Shown here: positions 37,978 to 55,700 of the stretch, in pieces
How the letters are laid out: each line of letters begins with the position of its first letter
How positions within the stretch are numbered: the first letter of the stretch is position 1
Assembly (NCBI GenBank): GCA_963170055.1
Contig: CAUJGJ010000185.1
Coordinates: 3,087,775 to 3,151,774, forward strand
DNA length: 64,000 nucleotides
Direction: 5' to 3'
From: Halisarca cf. caerulea
Taxonomy: Eukaryota > Porifera > Demospongiae > Chondrillida > Halisarcidae
The notes under the pieces: model-generated
Database searches by the model: none
What the model was told of the DNA's origin: nothing
The model's input: the letters and a program-made list of their open reading frames with translations, nothing else
Position numbers and translations under genes: made by a program

Positions 37978-39420
37978 ATTATTGTGAATTTGCTGCACTC
38001 TAAGATGATGATAGGTTTTGTATTCAGTAGTACTAAATATACCTTTCTTCTGTATACAGGTATATAGCTATTTTATGGATATTATTTTTATAGTAATTAT
38101 AATTATTTCTTATATATAGCCCACATTTCTCTAAATTTGTGATATATAATATTATAGTACATATATATATACTCCAAATTCGTCATTGTATCTTGTATAA
38201 ATAGTACAATTATACTGTGAGCATTACAATGGATTGTATACATACCCTCCCTGCATGGGACCACTCTTGTGAAATTAAGCGACCACTGCATGTATATCCA
38301 TTATATACCACTTGCATGTGCAATATGCATGCATGGGTGTTATACTGGCGCAGATCAATAAATGCCCACATGCAATAATAATATTAATGTCATGCATATA
38401 AAATACGGTGAAGTCTCATGCATCATAATATATTCGTTTAATTTGAAAAATTTGGGAGGATTAAATTAGGCAGATTATCCAAGTAAATATGCAGCATTTT
38501 CAAACGATCATGCACAAAATTGATATATACGGCGGATAATTAAAAGTGTTTGGTGGATTAACGAGAATTCACTTGGACATATAATATATTTTTGTATGAT
38601 ATAAGTCCCATCCCCCTCCGCGGGCCATGCACATGCATGGTCCTTATAATTTATCGATATAAAATTATCAAGCATGGATAGTTATAATATTTAGGTGCTG
38701 TGTGGCCATGCATGCATGCATGGTTTAAATTTGCTGGAGTATACACAATAAGCTGTGCTTGTACTGTATATATACTATTATGGTCTATCCAGATTTCATG
38801 TTTATTAAGCAATTTGCATGTCAACGCAGTTAAAATTTTTCGTTGTTATAATATGGCCGGCTGTATGTACCATTGCTGTGGCCATTATGTACAGCTATAG
38901 GGATACATATTGTAATCAACTACCGTTAATTGCATCATCCTGATCATGAGTATTAAAACAGTCGATCCAATTATGCCATTACCACTACAGATCTTTGAAT
39001 TCACTAAAGCAATCAGTTTCCATTTCAACGTACTCACACTTCTGCAATTTCAATTATTCCTAATTACAGATTTGCTCCTGCATGAATGTGTATGAGAAAG
39101 TTACCACATATTACCGAGATTTCATATTTGTAGTGATATACGTAAACCATGTGATTGATGCCATTTTATCATTTCAACCAGGCACTTGGTTATTGTACAT
39201 GAAATAGCCTAAAACTATTTGACATCTACATACCTCCTTACTGTAAGGGGATTGAGTGATATTTCCACAGGCATAAAATTAAGATAACACACAGTATAGT
39301 TGCATGGTAATTGTCTAATTTGAGTCAAACAGTAATTCAAAAGAATGCTAATTACCATTACAACCACTCTAGATAATTAAGACTGAAATTGCTCCATTAC
39401 AATTACATTAACATTATATA

Positions 39421-39892
39421 CTGTAGAACCTCACAATAAGACCACCCCGGAAATAAGACCATGCATGCACCTCAAAATTAAGACCACTTTGTTGCAGTCC
39501 GGAATTTCTCCTATACTTGTACGTGGAAGTTAGTTTCAGAATAAAAGCCACATTTTTTTTCCTCTGGATGTCAAAACCTCACAATTAAGACCACTTATTT
39601 GTGGATACTGCTGTATTCTGTGGACATTAGGTTCTGAAATGACCCCATCAATAGAAAGAGATGGTAAACTTGGGGTCACATCTTTATCATCTTAATGGAG
39701 TAACAATAAAAGAGGTGTAATGGTGCAATTTTTCACGTTTTATTGCCTTATGTGCATCTTGTGTCTACGGAATGACTTGCAGATGTGCCATGCTATTCTG
39801 GACAGTACTTTCAGAAATAACACCACCTCACAATTAAGACCAGTTGCGCCGGTCCCAAGGGTGGTCGTATTTGCAAGGTTCTACTGTATACC
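39421..39892. mobile_element. TIR element, 'AAGACCACC' subfamily
   Basis: Left ACTGTAGAACCTCACAATA and inverted right GGTTCTACTGTATA enclose about 470 bp with repeated CACAATTAAGACCA motifs (three to four copies) and GGTCCCAAGGGTGGTCG near the end. Confidence 0.7.
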
Positions 39893-40379
39893 AGCAACAC
39901 ATACTGGTCGGTATGTACGCACAGAAGTTATGTACATGCAAGCACTAAAGTGCATCATGTATCCTTGAGTGTGAACAATTAAAAACATGCAGATGATCAT
40001 ACAAGTTGAATATTGGCTACGTAGCTACGTAGCATTCCATTGATCCAACATACAATACTATTGGAAATTAATGCATGACACTTGCAATTAAGTGATCATC
40101 TCAATAGTAATTCCACACAAGTGTCATTTGCATGCATGATTAGTGTGACCATGAGTTTGCTGGCAACGCATACACGTGCACTTATAACTTATTAATCATT
40201 TACTCTGTATGTGGCAGGAGGTACAATTATAAAGAGAAAAACATGGCTACAGGGATCAAACACCTTGGTCCACAATAAACATTCAAATAAACTGCAACTA
40301 GCTGTTGCCCACTGGAAATAGTCTGTAGTTAATCGATCAGTGAACATGGTACCATGCAAGAAAGGATTGAATGCATGCA

Positions 40380-40695
40380 CAGGCCCGTAGCCAGGGGGGT
40401 ACCCCCCACTTAGAAGCCAGTTCCACCTCACTAACAACACTGAAAATAAAAGAGACATTCTAGCCTTATTCCAGGAGAACTTACTACAACTATTACTTTT
40501 TAGATTCATTTATATACTGAGTCTCCATCAATCCCTGAAATAAAGCTAGTATCCAAATACTTAAATCTCAGATTGTCCGTCCAGCAAAACGAAATCAACC
40601 ACAATGGCCATTTACCGTAGCAAAGAGTTCCACTTTGGTCCAACAGAGCCCCCCCCCCCCCCCCCCCCCCATAAATCAACCTGGCTACAGGCCTG
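40380..40695. mobile_element. TIR element CAGGCCCGTAGCCAGG, with a C22 tract
   Basis: The left end CAGGCCCGTAGCCAGG is mirrored by CCTGGCTACAGGCCTG. A homopolymer of about 22 C lies at 40649-40670 next to the right end, and GGGGGGTACCCCCC next to the left. A small DNA transposon is likely. Confidence 0.75.
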
Positions 40696-42990
40696 ATGCA
40701 GTACATGTACAGACACAATAATAGCACACAAACCAAAGGCTGTACACCTGAGCTTAGTGTGGCTCCCAGCTATCAACAACCAGTGAGCAAATTACAAAAT
40801 GACAAAATTGATGTGCATGATTTTTGTGCATGCTCAGTTTGAACATGTTGAATTAAAAATTATAATTCTTAAAACTCATCATGCAATTAAGATTCTATAT
40901 ACTCTTGTGCTATGTACGTCAGCATGCAATACATATACAGTAAAAACTGTCTATAACAACCACTTAAGGGACCAAGTGATATGGTGGTCTTTGTAAACAG
41001 GTGGTCCCTGTACAGAGGTGCATTAGTATCACTGAGGTGGCCTATGGAGCAGCTGACAGTGGTCTCCATATAGACAGGTGGTCTTTAATTCTATGTGAGT
41101 GGTTTCACTAGCTGTACGTACATTGTATAATATGCACGTGCAGGCAATATCTATTGCCTTATTTATATACTGGGACCACATAGTAGTGCATGACTACCCC
41201 ACCATGCTCTATAGCACTAGCTAGAAAGGTACAATGCCATGCAGTACAGTACAACAAGTATGCTGTAGAAGATATACTGCATGTACATATACATACGCAG
41301 TTGTAGATTTATATAATGGTAATTGTCAATCTACATTATTATACAGTATATGCAACACAAATATTATTTTATTATATACACAATAGTTTTACCGCAGATA
41401 TTATACACCAACATAATTAGTATGATAGTTGTATTATTATAATATACTGTAACTACATACAAGTACAACTCTCATGGAATCATATACAGTACCATAAATG
41501 ACAAATTAAAGTAATAATATAGTATAATATAAGATTGAAACAGTTTACAACAAATTATTATTAGCACACTATCACATGCATCTGCATGCAACTAACGCAT
41601 ACAAATCAATAACATGCACACATGGGTATAATCAAATTAATACAAACTGGTACATACAAAAAATGGTCCCATAAGTCGATGAGTTGGATTAAATCATATA
41701 CGTACACGGGATGGAAACTGACAGCAAATCCTTAAGATCCAAAAATGTACACTTTGACAAGCTTTCCAGCAATGCCAATACAACAGTTGAGGCTGCACAA
41801 GACTGCATTGAATCCATCACTGCAAAATGTACAATGGTATAAAATGACCATTTTTACATGCTATAGCTACAGGAAACACTGCCTAGCATACGTGTACAAA
41901 AATCTAGTGATATGAGGCCTATTTCACCCAACACACTATGCTGAATGAAATATACCAGTAGCTGTTTTTTCACACCTACCACCTCCTGAGAAGTCATGAA
42001 AGGTCAACAGTGAATGGCCAGTGTCTGTGCATAGGTACCCATGTATATATATATAGCCATACAGCTATGTATCATATAGCGCTAAATCTTCACAGGATCA
42101 AATTTTTGCAAATACCAATTACTTGCAAGTTTTTGACATTTCGCAGATCCAGACCTAAGCACTTACCGGAAGTGCAGTAATTGGAGGTAAACCACCATTT
42201 TTGCTTCTAAAAATCACAAGTGAGTTTGTTGTCTAGGACTGGATGGTGGTGGTGCAAGCTTACATTGGACCTAAACATTGGTGACCCTGCTAAAGAAAAG
42301 ATTCTTAAATGTCCAAGGGAAAAAGAAAGCCGTAAAGATCCGTTGCAAGCAACTGCATATTTGAGTCAGTCACATACCAAGAAAGATATCATCCCTTTGT
42401 TAAGCTAAGCTACGTTTCTTAAGGTCTGGGAGAGCACGTTATTTAGGCCAAAATGCTGGAAATAGATAGGCACAAACCATAGATACTTTAGGGATATCGT
42501 AAACACAACAATATCATTTGATCCTCCTATTGCCAATCTTTTCATGGAGCAAAATTTCCCACATATGTACCATGGGTGTTGGGCAACAACAGCAAATACA
42601 TACAAAAGGTACATGTACTGGACAGTATATATCCATGTCATTGATTAACAAAATGAGTAGCTTATGCTGGGGACAAAAATTAATGAATAATGCAGATTCT
42701 TGTAAACAGTAGATTCTTGTAAACTAAAATCTGCATGAATGACCTATCATTCATAATTATTAAAATGTTTCAATGGCCACAGAGGAAGATCATTATTGAA
42801 GCTCATTATTAATCACAGCAGCTAAATTACTAGCATGCACACATGCGTATGACACTCGTTCAGAGGTATGTAAGGCATGTAATACTAGCAAGAGCACAGG
42901 ACAGACGTATGTACTGTACATATTGACATGCAACAAACAGTGGAGCATCACAAACTGTGTGGAATGAGACGGATAAAACAAAGTTCACAC

Positions 42991-43232
42991 TCACTGTGAC
43001 TTCATGGCAACTGATCCTCCGAGTAGAGTGTACTTGCTCTCAAGTACTTTCTTTCCCTCATTGTCTTTCCATCGATATACACGCAAGGAGTAGTCAGTGG
43101 AACATGACACCATTCTGAAGGGATCCTGTAAGACCAAAGAGTCCACTAAATTATCATATCAATTTGCTAGGGTGAACACACACGCATGCATGCACGCACG
43201 CACGCACACACGCATGCACGCACGCGCACACA

Positions 43233-43293
<61 letters not shown>

Positions 43294-46200
43294 AAGTGGT
43301 GCATGCCTATTGCATACATCAGTGTTCTAGCCAGAATTTTTCTATAGCAGGGGGGCGAGGGGTATAGCATAAGTCAGTGATTGCAGTACAGTAAATTCTT
43401 GCCACAATTTTTTTTCATCCAAGTCAATGCAAAGCAAAATTAACTAATCCATGCACAAAAATGATGGATTTCTGCTCCTATACTCATAATCCCCATGATC
43501 TCACACAAGAATGAAAGCAGGGTGGAGAGAATAAAAGCAGGGTGAGGAGAATGAAAGCAGGGTGGGGAGAATGAAAGCAGGGTGGTATCACCCTGCAACC
43601 CTGCTTTAGCTAAAACCCTGTACATATGTACATAGTAGCAATGTCTAACATTCTACGCCTGAGGTCCAACTCACACCAAATAGGCCCTTGATTGCTCCTT
43701 TGTGGTCTTGAAACTGTTGAAGACTGACACCATCTTTAATGCTCCATACTTGAATGCACCCAGATCTGTCCCCTATCACTAGGTACTCTCCAGAGGGAAC
43801 CAAAGACTGAACAGCAGAACGCTGAACAAGCACTTTGGATGGGTCAGACAGAGTGTATCCAGAGTCAGGAGCTCTCCAAGTTCCGTAATTCTTAGTACAC
43901 TCTGCAATCTTGCTTGTTAAATCCCACAATTCAACCTGATGTCCACATGCTACAGCTAGGTGACTGCTGTGCTGAGGGAGCCAACACATATACCGAGGTG
44001 CATCCACAGAAAACAATGGAAGTCTACGGAGTAAACCTTGTGGAGCCCAAATCTCTTCATCCTCGAACATCGGAATATGGTGTGCAACTGGCCTTCTTCG
44101 GTTGAGGAGGATATGAGGAGCTGGGCTTTCTCCCTTTGCAAACTCCTTCTTCAGAATGTTGATCATCCACACCTACAAAGAATACATTCTAGTGATCAAC
44201 AGCAATACTAAGCTATTGTATCTAAAGAATTATTCAAAAACGCTAAAGCTACAATTGTGGATTAGACGAAGACCAGTCTCACACATACAAATTTGTACTT
44301 CACTATGTAAACATTCAACAAACTGACAGGCTAGGTGGGTGCACAAATGGATGTGTACTTTCGCTTCACATAGTTTTTAAAGTATGGTAAACATTTTGGC
44401 ACACTGTGAAGAACAGAGAGACTCACTCCAACATCTCCACTTTTTCCACAAACTGCGATGACTCCAGATGTTCCAACATCCATAGCTGTGAGACTACTCA
44501 GAGCACTACCTTTTAGATGCCCCAATCTAGTGTACTCCTTGCCTGCATCCAATACCTCCACATCACCATTGGAAACCCCAACCTGTGTACAGTACATACA
44601 ACAAAAATCTAAACAAACTAATACTGAATGTCCAAAGGCTGTAGACATAACCCAGCATATTTGCTACCTCTGTATACACATTGTATGAATACCAGATTAC
44701 ATTCACAAACATAAACATCATATTCACATACGTATGTACATACACACATGCCTACCAGTAACCACCAAGACGTTGTCTTAACATCCTTCACTGCAACATA
44801 AGCCATCTTCATTGGAGCAACAGCTTCCGCACTGGCAATTTGAAAGGTTGCCTTGACAGCCCAATCCTTACTACTGTAAATATGGACAGGGCCAGACACA
44901 GCACCAACAGCAAAATGATCCAGGCTGGGGTGAACTGCTACGCAAGATGTTTGCTCTTTTTCCACTTTCCACACAATTTCACCCTAAGGCATGTATGTAC
45001 GTAGGAGAATTCTAAGCACAAATACATAATAATACATAGCAATTAATAACTGCTTGCAGAATCAATTAACGGCTAGTAAGTATTCCCAGTGCATCACATA
45101 TAGATACCTGCTCACAGAATCTAGCTGTTAAGCAAATCTCCTATTACATATTTCACATGAGTTGCATACCAACTGCATTGTGGGCCTACCACTGTATAGA
45201 ATGCATTCCACATACAGTATACCGAATCCCACTGCATGTGCACGTGAAATACCACTGCGATTCACACCTTATTAACATTCCACACAGCAACAGTCCCATT
45301 GTTGTAGCAAGTCAGAAGAAGAGGTAACAGTGGTTTCTCCCAATTCAGGGTGTCTCCTTGCAGGAACACAGCCTGGGTAACATTGCTGTCCACACCCCTC
45401 AAGGTCTTTGCCTGCAAACAAAACAGCAAAATAAGGCAGATACAGACAGCAGTAGGACATTTACCTCTTGTTACTGTCACCTCTACCAATTCAGCACTGC
45501 ATAGCAATTACTCAAGTTCTCATCGGTGTGAACTTTCACATAAATGAGCATGGATAAATTTGAAATTTCACATACACACTACTTAAATCAGTAGACTATG
45601 AGCATATGAAAATATACCTCTATACAGTATCGGGAGAAAGGTAAATATTTTGCATTAATGCTTTATACTAACACCTGCAATCCGTCACCTAAATCACAAA
45701 ATACTACATACACTCAAGACCATAACATGCACAAGATCGAATATCGAAAACTGAACCTCACACTTGCTAGCAACAAATGTGAAACAATGTGTGGAGGCAT
45801 GCATACATAATGTAGCTAGTGAAGACATGGTGGTGTTTGTAGGAGAGGCAGCTGTGTAATACTGAACATATCACCAGAGAACAGGCTGCATGTTGCCACA
45901 TGGTACGTACTGAAATTCTCTTACGGAAAAGAATACAATAAAGTATCCGTATCCAGAAAATCTGTTTGAGTCTCTTACACCCATTTACAACCACTCACAC
46001 AGTTTACAGCTTTGCACACACAATTCTTATAACCTTGTAGTCAAACTTTGGCCTGCCTTCGTCCATCTTCACATCCAGAGCAGCACGAGCACTGTAGTAC
46101 CTTTTCCACCTGTAGGGTCCCTCTTCAACATGACTGACGTCACAAAATGTCCACCGTTGTACACTGCATCGTCTGTGTACCATAAGAGTTACATTAATAC

Positions 46201-46665
46201 ACCACAACATGCACCACAACATGCACCATAACATGCACTCCAACATGCACCCCAACATCGTACTGCACTGCACTGGTAGGTCCATCAAATTCCCAGATGA
46301 TGTAAAAACACAACAATATTACGCAATAGTGACTGCATGTCATTCTCATAAAATTGACATATACCCTGTGTCACGGTCAATTTAACTGCCAAGATCGTTA
46401 AACTTGAATATAGAATGACTGTACAACGATATAGCGTCCACAAGTCCCTAAGCCACTCACCTCCAAATGCGTTCCACTGCAGACGCTTCGAAGAAAAGCT
46501 GAGAATCGAGTGTAAAAGAATAAATCACAGCAGTTAAGGAAAACACTAGTTTATCTGTATTTCAGCGTATACCACCTTGTTGACTAAGGAAACGGATATC
46601 AGGTCCTCTGGAGGTAAAAACTCGAATACGGACACCAAGCAATCGTAAGACAATTCAGCCGCCAT
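42991..46665 (-). CDS. F-box / WD40 repeat protein (putative SCF substrate receptor)
   Basis: Eight minus-strand exons join in frame: 46576-46665, 46461-46498, 46034-46172, 45268-45411, 44756-44983, 44427-44582, 43675-44172, 42991-43125, giving 475 residues with a TGA stop. The N-terminus [34 protein letters not shown] is an F-box. WD40-type strands follow: [87 protein letters not shown] and [16 protein letters not shown]-box/WD40 proteins tether substrates to SKP1-CUL1 ubiquitin ligases, the F-box binding SKP1 and the propeller binding the substrate. The length is close to FBXW9 or FBXW2, but I cannot assign the subfamily, and the substrate is unknown. Some introns contain long CA repeats. 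Confidence 0.85.
43217..43290. repeat. (CA)n microsatellite
   Basis: About 37 CA units preceded by a CACGCACGCATG-rich variant stretch from 43177. It lies in the last intron of the F-box/WD40 gene. Confidence 0.95.
43321..43620. mobile_element. TIR element with internal 20-bp tandem repeat
   Basis: CAGTGTTCTAGCCAGAA at the left pairs with CTTTAGCTAAAACCCTG at the right. Inside, at about 43508-43592, the unit GAATGAAAGCAGGGTGGGGA is repeated four times with small changes. Confidence 0.65.
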
Positions 46666-47576
46666 ATTTGAAGGAAAATGAATGTGTCAAGATTGCGCAA
46701 TGTCAATGCTCTCCTGCACGTATCATAGATACTCGATCTATGCCTATGCCTGCATCTTGCATGCATGCATACAGAAGCAGCCATATATAGCGTTGTTCTG
46801 CATGCACGGCCGCGCGGGCATTTCGAAGATTTTGCTTGCATTGTATGCATGTATGTCTATCAACTACTGGTTACTTGTTGCATGAATCTTACTATTTACA
46901 TGTGCTACCTACCTGCTGCATGTGCTACCTACATGCTGCATGTGCTACCTACCTGCTGCATGTGCTACCTACATACTGCACGTGCTACCTACATGCTGCA
47001 TGCATGTGCTACCTACCTGCTGCATGTGCTACCTACATGCATGTGCTACCTACCTGCTGCATGTGCTATACCTACCTGCTGCATGTGCTACCTACCTGCT
47101 GCATGTGCTACCTGCATGCTGCATGTGCTACCTACATGCAGGTGCTACCTACATGCTGCATGTTTGCCAATTCAATTACAGTCTAACCTCTCTATAGTGA
47201 ACTGCCTCAAACCATTGAAAAGGTTTATTGACTAAATCATGCATGGCTCATTCACACATTATAGAGTAAACAGGTGTACATTCTAAGGTCTATGTTAATT
47301 TGTTATATTAGGGAGCTCGCTGTACCAGGGTTCATTCTAGAGGTTCAACTTCGCTTCACTAATTCACCCATAATCATACACATGTGTACAGTCTACACGT
47401 GTGTATAGTTGTGCATTACCCCAACACAATGTCATTACATATGTACCACATTTAACAGAGAAGACTGAATTAAAAACACACACGTAGGATAAGAACAGGC
47501 AACCAAGCATATTAGGGCACTGTGATACAAGCAATACAATGTAAACATGTTTTGTATTTATTTATAGATGAATCTT
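46666..47576. other. Intergenic between RNF113A and F-box/WD40 genes
   Basis: It contains the minisatellite at 46901-47163 and a decayed transposon-like piece starting near 47178 (ACAGTCTAACCTCTCTATAG). The likely promoter of the F-box gene is in 46666-46800. No protein-coding gene is evident. Confidence 0.6.
46901..47163. repeat. Minisatellite, unit about 20 bp (GTGCTACCTACCTGCTGCAT)
   Basis: About 13 copies of GTGCTACCTAC(C/A)TGCTGCAT with small length variants (for example GTGCTACCTACATGCAT). The unit is not a multiple of three, so the array is open in all three frames and produces spurious Cys-Tyr-Leu-rich open frames. Confidence 0.92.
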
Positions 47577-51557
<3,981 letters not shown>

Positions 51558-52066
51558 TGTTAGATTCCATCCAGTTAACACACTCAACGGATAGAAGCTT
51601 GGTTATGAACTTGGGAGCTTGTAGTTGTCCAGAATGTACTGCTTGGATATATGATAAGCAGCATACAGGACAAATCCCCAACCAGTATAGACAAAAGTGA
51701 GCAAAAACTATGAAAAAAGAATAAAAGCCGTTCACAACTGTCACTACAAGATGAAAGGCAGTCAATTATAAAAAGACTTGACCAACTGAAGCTAGGTATA
51801 GAATCTATTCCACTATGACATGGGAGAAGATAATGATTCAAATGATTTTAGAAATAGCAAAAGTTCAAGAACCATCAGATTGTGGAAGGAAAGATATTCG
51901 CTGTAATAAAAGAAAAATTATGTTTTGGTAGGCTGCAGCATGCATAAGTGCTTCACCCTGGTGTTGCTGGTACATGTGGCATGGAAATGATAGCCCATTA
52001 ACATACTCGAAGGGGAGCATATCAACAAAGTGTGCACGCACGCATTTATACACACAAGCATACATG

Positions 52067-52214
<148 letters not shown>

Positions 52215-52498
52215 GTGTACACAGTGCTACAATAGAATACTTCACCGGGGGGGGGCACTCACTTGTACGTTGCAGAGACTTCACATTCGGACGCATTCAC
52301 AGTATGTACACACATTCGGAAATTAAATATTCAGATAGTCACATTATGCACACTTTGGGAAATTAAATAGGTTACTTCCTTGTCGAAACAGCACACACCA
52401 ACAACTAATGTCAAGGAAGGTCTTGACATGTATTCACACTAGCTGATCAACTAAGAAAATCCTCAAAGCATACAAGAATGCTACTATATTTAACTTAC

Positions 52499-52540
52499 AA
52501 GGTAAGCGATCCAGTCAACTGTGCGACGACTAAATTTCAT
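52499..52540 (-). CDS. Possible first exon of a small divergent gene (tentative)
   Basis: On the minus strand GCGGGCGGATG opens a 14-codon frame, MKFSRRTVDWIAYL, ending at CTT followed by a GTAAGT donor in phase 0. A candidate last exon with a TTATTACAG acceptor reads RISFLPQSDGS and stops at about 51863. A further piece, MLPFEYVNGLSFPCHMYQQ near 51965-52025, might lie between. I recognise no family, and the chain is not established. Confidence 0.25.
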
Positions 52541-52795
52541 CCGCCCGCTCAGTTTACTCCGGGGTTTACTCAGCCGCCATATTACTTCTGTTCCGTGAAC
52601 AGAATTGCAATTTTTATTGTAACCTACACGTTGCCTACGGTATTGAAACTTGGTTAGATTTGTACAAGATCGGTGATTTGTATTAGGACACGTCACATAC
52701 GACTGTCATGTACGGGCATAATATCATAGGCGGAGATATGACATGTTTCTCTCCACCAGCCCTTTAGGCTGGTAGTTTAGTGTTTGTCGCTCGTT
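52541..52795. promoter_or_regulatory. Putative UNC80 upstream/promoter region
   Basis: This 255-bp interval precedes the UNC80 start codon and the divergent candidate exon. It includes GCCGCCATATTA and AATTGCAATTTTTATTG, and no TATA box near the start. The promoter call comes from position only. Confidence 0.35.
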
Positions 52796-55700
52796 ATGGC
52801 TATTCAAGAGCTGGTAAAGAAGTCTGTTATACCTTGGAGCGATGCGAAGGAAGAGACTCTTACAACAGCAAAGGAACACGTCCATGAATTACTTGGAGAG
52901 CTTGTATCGAAAATCGAAAGAGCTACCGACAATGACACACTGTTGGAAATTGTGGAGTCAGTTATAACTCTTTTTGCCTCAAAAGAGTTTCGCGGGCTGG
53001 GCATAGGCGCAAGTAACACAGAACCGCAAAGTTCGACCGTTTTTGATCAATTGGAACGAGGAGAGTGTCCATCCTCGGACGGTTTTCAGTCAGTAGCAGT
53101 CAAGGAACCGTTCGGAAATGTTCCGGAAGGCCAACTTGCAAGAATATGCGACGTGGCCGTGTTAAAAGTTTTGTGTCGGTGTTCTCACAGTTGTCCAGAT
53201 GGCTCAACGTACCGATGCCTAACGTGGGCTTTGAGCTATGTCAACGTACTACTGGGTACCTTGAGTGCGAGTGCCAGTGCATCCGGTGTCGGCTGGTATG
53301 GCGCGAAAATAAGGATGAGGAAGGGACCAACCCAGTCTGATAAGCCACCCGGAATGACTGCGGATTCTTTACAGCCTCCAGTAAAGGCATCCACAAAAGT
53401 CACCACAACCCATGTTAACACACCAGCTGAATTTAGGTTTGACATTGACAAGGAGATGATGACTTGTGTCACTTCTGAAGGAAAAATTAGCCTCCTTGTC
53501 ATTCTGTCTGCCATTAAATCACTGCCTGAAAAGATTTTGGACATTTCTCTACTCAACCGCATACGTCCACTCCTCCAGTGGTGCTTAGATCTAGGAGTGC
53601 CCAATCATCCTACTTCTCCTCCGCCCAAGAACACCCAGGAGGGAAGGCCAACGACCATTGAGGAAGCCGGCCAGATCTATTGCAGGGAAATCGTAAATGG
53701 TGTGCTCGATATTATCGCCAAATGCCTTTGTAAAAGTAATTGCTGTAAAACTGATTCGGGCACTTACTGTCAAATGCAAGCCAGAGTGCATTTTGGTGAC
53801 GATGAAAGCAAGAATTCAGAACTGAAACAATGTGTTCACAGTATGCAGGATAAGTATCTTCAAAGAATTTTCAATGTCCAAATGCAACACTATAGAAAAT
53901 GGTTGATTAACTTTGTTGATGTGAAGCCCATTGGAGAAGTCTTCACCTTCCTGCACTCCATACTAGGGTATTGCTCTCCGAATATTTCAAAAGAAGTGAA
54001 TCAATCATCACTGAATGTTGCTGCAGCCACAGCAGCTATTGCTTTCCGACCGGTATTGGACAAGTTCACACAATTTGATCTGACTTTCAGTGCTTTGGAG
54101 GTAAGGGGAGTTTTTAATGTGAATGTACTGCATCCTTATGCAGCCATATTGTGACAATAGTGATTCTGCACTGCCATATATGGATATGTAGGCATGCACA
54201 CTGCAATGCCATAATTAGTCTTGTTATTCCTTGATTGAATACAAGGTGGACTTTTTACCCAAGTGTTTTATTTATGTAAATGTTGGAAAAATGTACAATG
54301 TGTGTGTAAAACTGTCATTTTCAGCTTTCAGTGGTGATGATATAGTGGTGTATTTTCAGTTTGCGTGTTGTGAAATTGATAGGCTGCTATTCACTAAATT
54401 GAAACTAAAGTTAGTAATAACTGAATACTCTTTGCCATTCATTGTTCACCAGCAGTATACATGTGGTGTTGTCTCACAATCTTGTATACAGCGTGTATGG
54501 GCATAATTTGATATGGTACACTGACCACGCTTGAAGAAAGCAGTAAATTTGAAGGGAGGGGCTTAGAGTCTTTAGTTGAATTCCAAATCTGTATCACATT
54601 CCATACATTTTTATCACTTTATTTATCAAACAAATTGCCACTCTTTTACAGGGGAATGTGTGTGATGAACAATCCATGCCGTACATATGTACGTACTGTA
54701 TGTACATATGTACGTGACACATACGTACCACCCTGTCATGTCTCCATTCACTAGAGGAGTAGAGTTTTCAGATACTTGGCCTTGTCACTATGTGCTGTGC
54801 AGTGTGCATGTATTCATTCCATGTTTTGTCTCCATTGGGATCATGCAGTGTCCATACTTTAGTATTATGTGTGTGGACATTGTCACATCCTGTTCTGAGT
54901 TCACTGATAGTTTTTGAGATTTCTAAATGCATTTGTAGTTTTGCCCTATACAAATACACTAAAGTACTTACAAATTGTGATCTGAGCATGAATGTTAGCC
55001 TTTCATTTGGTAACCAGATATTACTTATCTGTATACACTTTTATACGTGCATATATTGGATGTACATAATGTACTTACTGTACCTGATACAGTGTAACTT
55101 CTCTAAACCGAACTCCTTTGGGACCAAAGAAATGGTTCAGTTTAGAGAGGTTTCCGGATTAGAGAGGTTCTGTATGTACAGCAAATATAGAGAGCAGGAC
55201 TTGAAAACATGTCCAGTTTAGAGAGGTTTTCAGAATACAGAGGGTTCGGTTTAGAGAGGTTTCACTGTATATTGACTTCAGTGTCTCATTCAGGTGCAGT
55301 ATACAGTGAAACCTCTCTAAACCGAACCCTCTGTATTCTGAAAACCTCTCTAAACTGGACATGTTTTCAAGTCCTGCTCTCTATATTTGCTGTACATACA
55401 GAAGCTCTCTAATCTGGAAACCTCTCTAAACTGAACCATTTCTTTGGTCCCAAGGGTGTTCGGTTTAGAGAAGTTACACTGTATCAGTATCATTACTGTT
55501 GGTATTGCAGCATTGACTACTTGGTTGGCTGGTTGTTCCTTGAGGTCTTTATTTATATACAAGCCTCTATTGTATCAGGTATCAGGTATTCTTATTTAAT
55601 CTGGGGAACCTTTAGCCAGAGGCTACTATAAGTGGCACCCAGAAAAGAAAAAAATGGGGAAAAAGGGACAAAGGCAAAACACAAAAGAAACACGGAGGAA

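Larger units (their letters stand above)
37978..42990. other. Intergenic, repeat-rich, no convincing gene
   Basis: Between the stop of receptor B and the stop of the F-box/WD40 gene the sequence is AT-rich with transposon-like elements at 39421-39892, 40380-40695 and 40938-41100. Open frames are short. The frame at 42220-42408 is lysine-rich but has no recognised family. Confidence 0.6.

Noticed and set aside
42220..42408. Lysine-rich 62-codon open frame downstream of the F-box/WD40 gene
   Set aside because: It is on the opposite strand, with no family resemblance and no splice partners that I could find.
46901..47163. CRISPR-like array
   Set aside because: Units are contiguous with no unique spacers, and the genome is eukaryotic. 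It is a minisatellite.
46765..47235. 156-codon Cys/Tyr/Leu-rich open frame
   Set aside because: It lies entirely over the 20-bp minisatellite and repeats in three frames with different names for the same bases.
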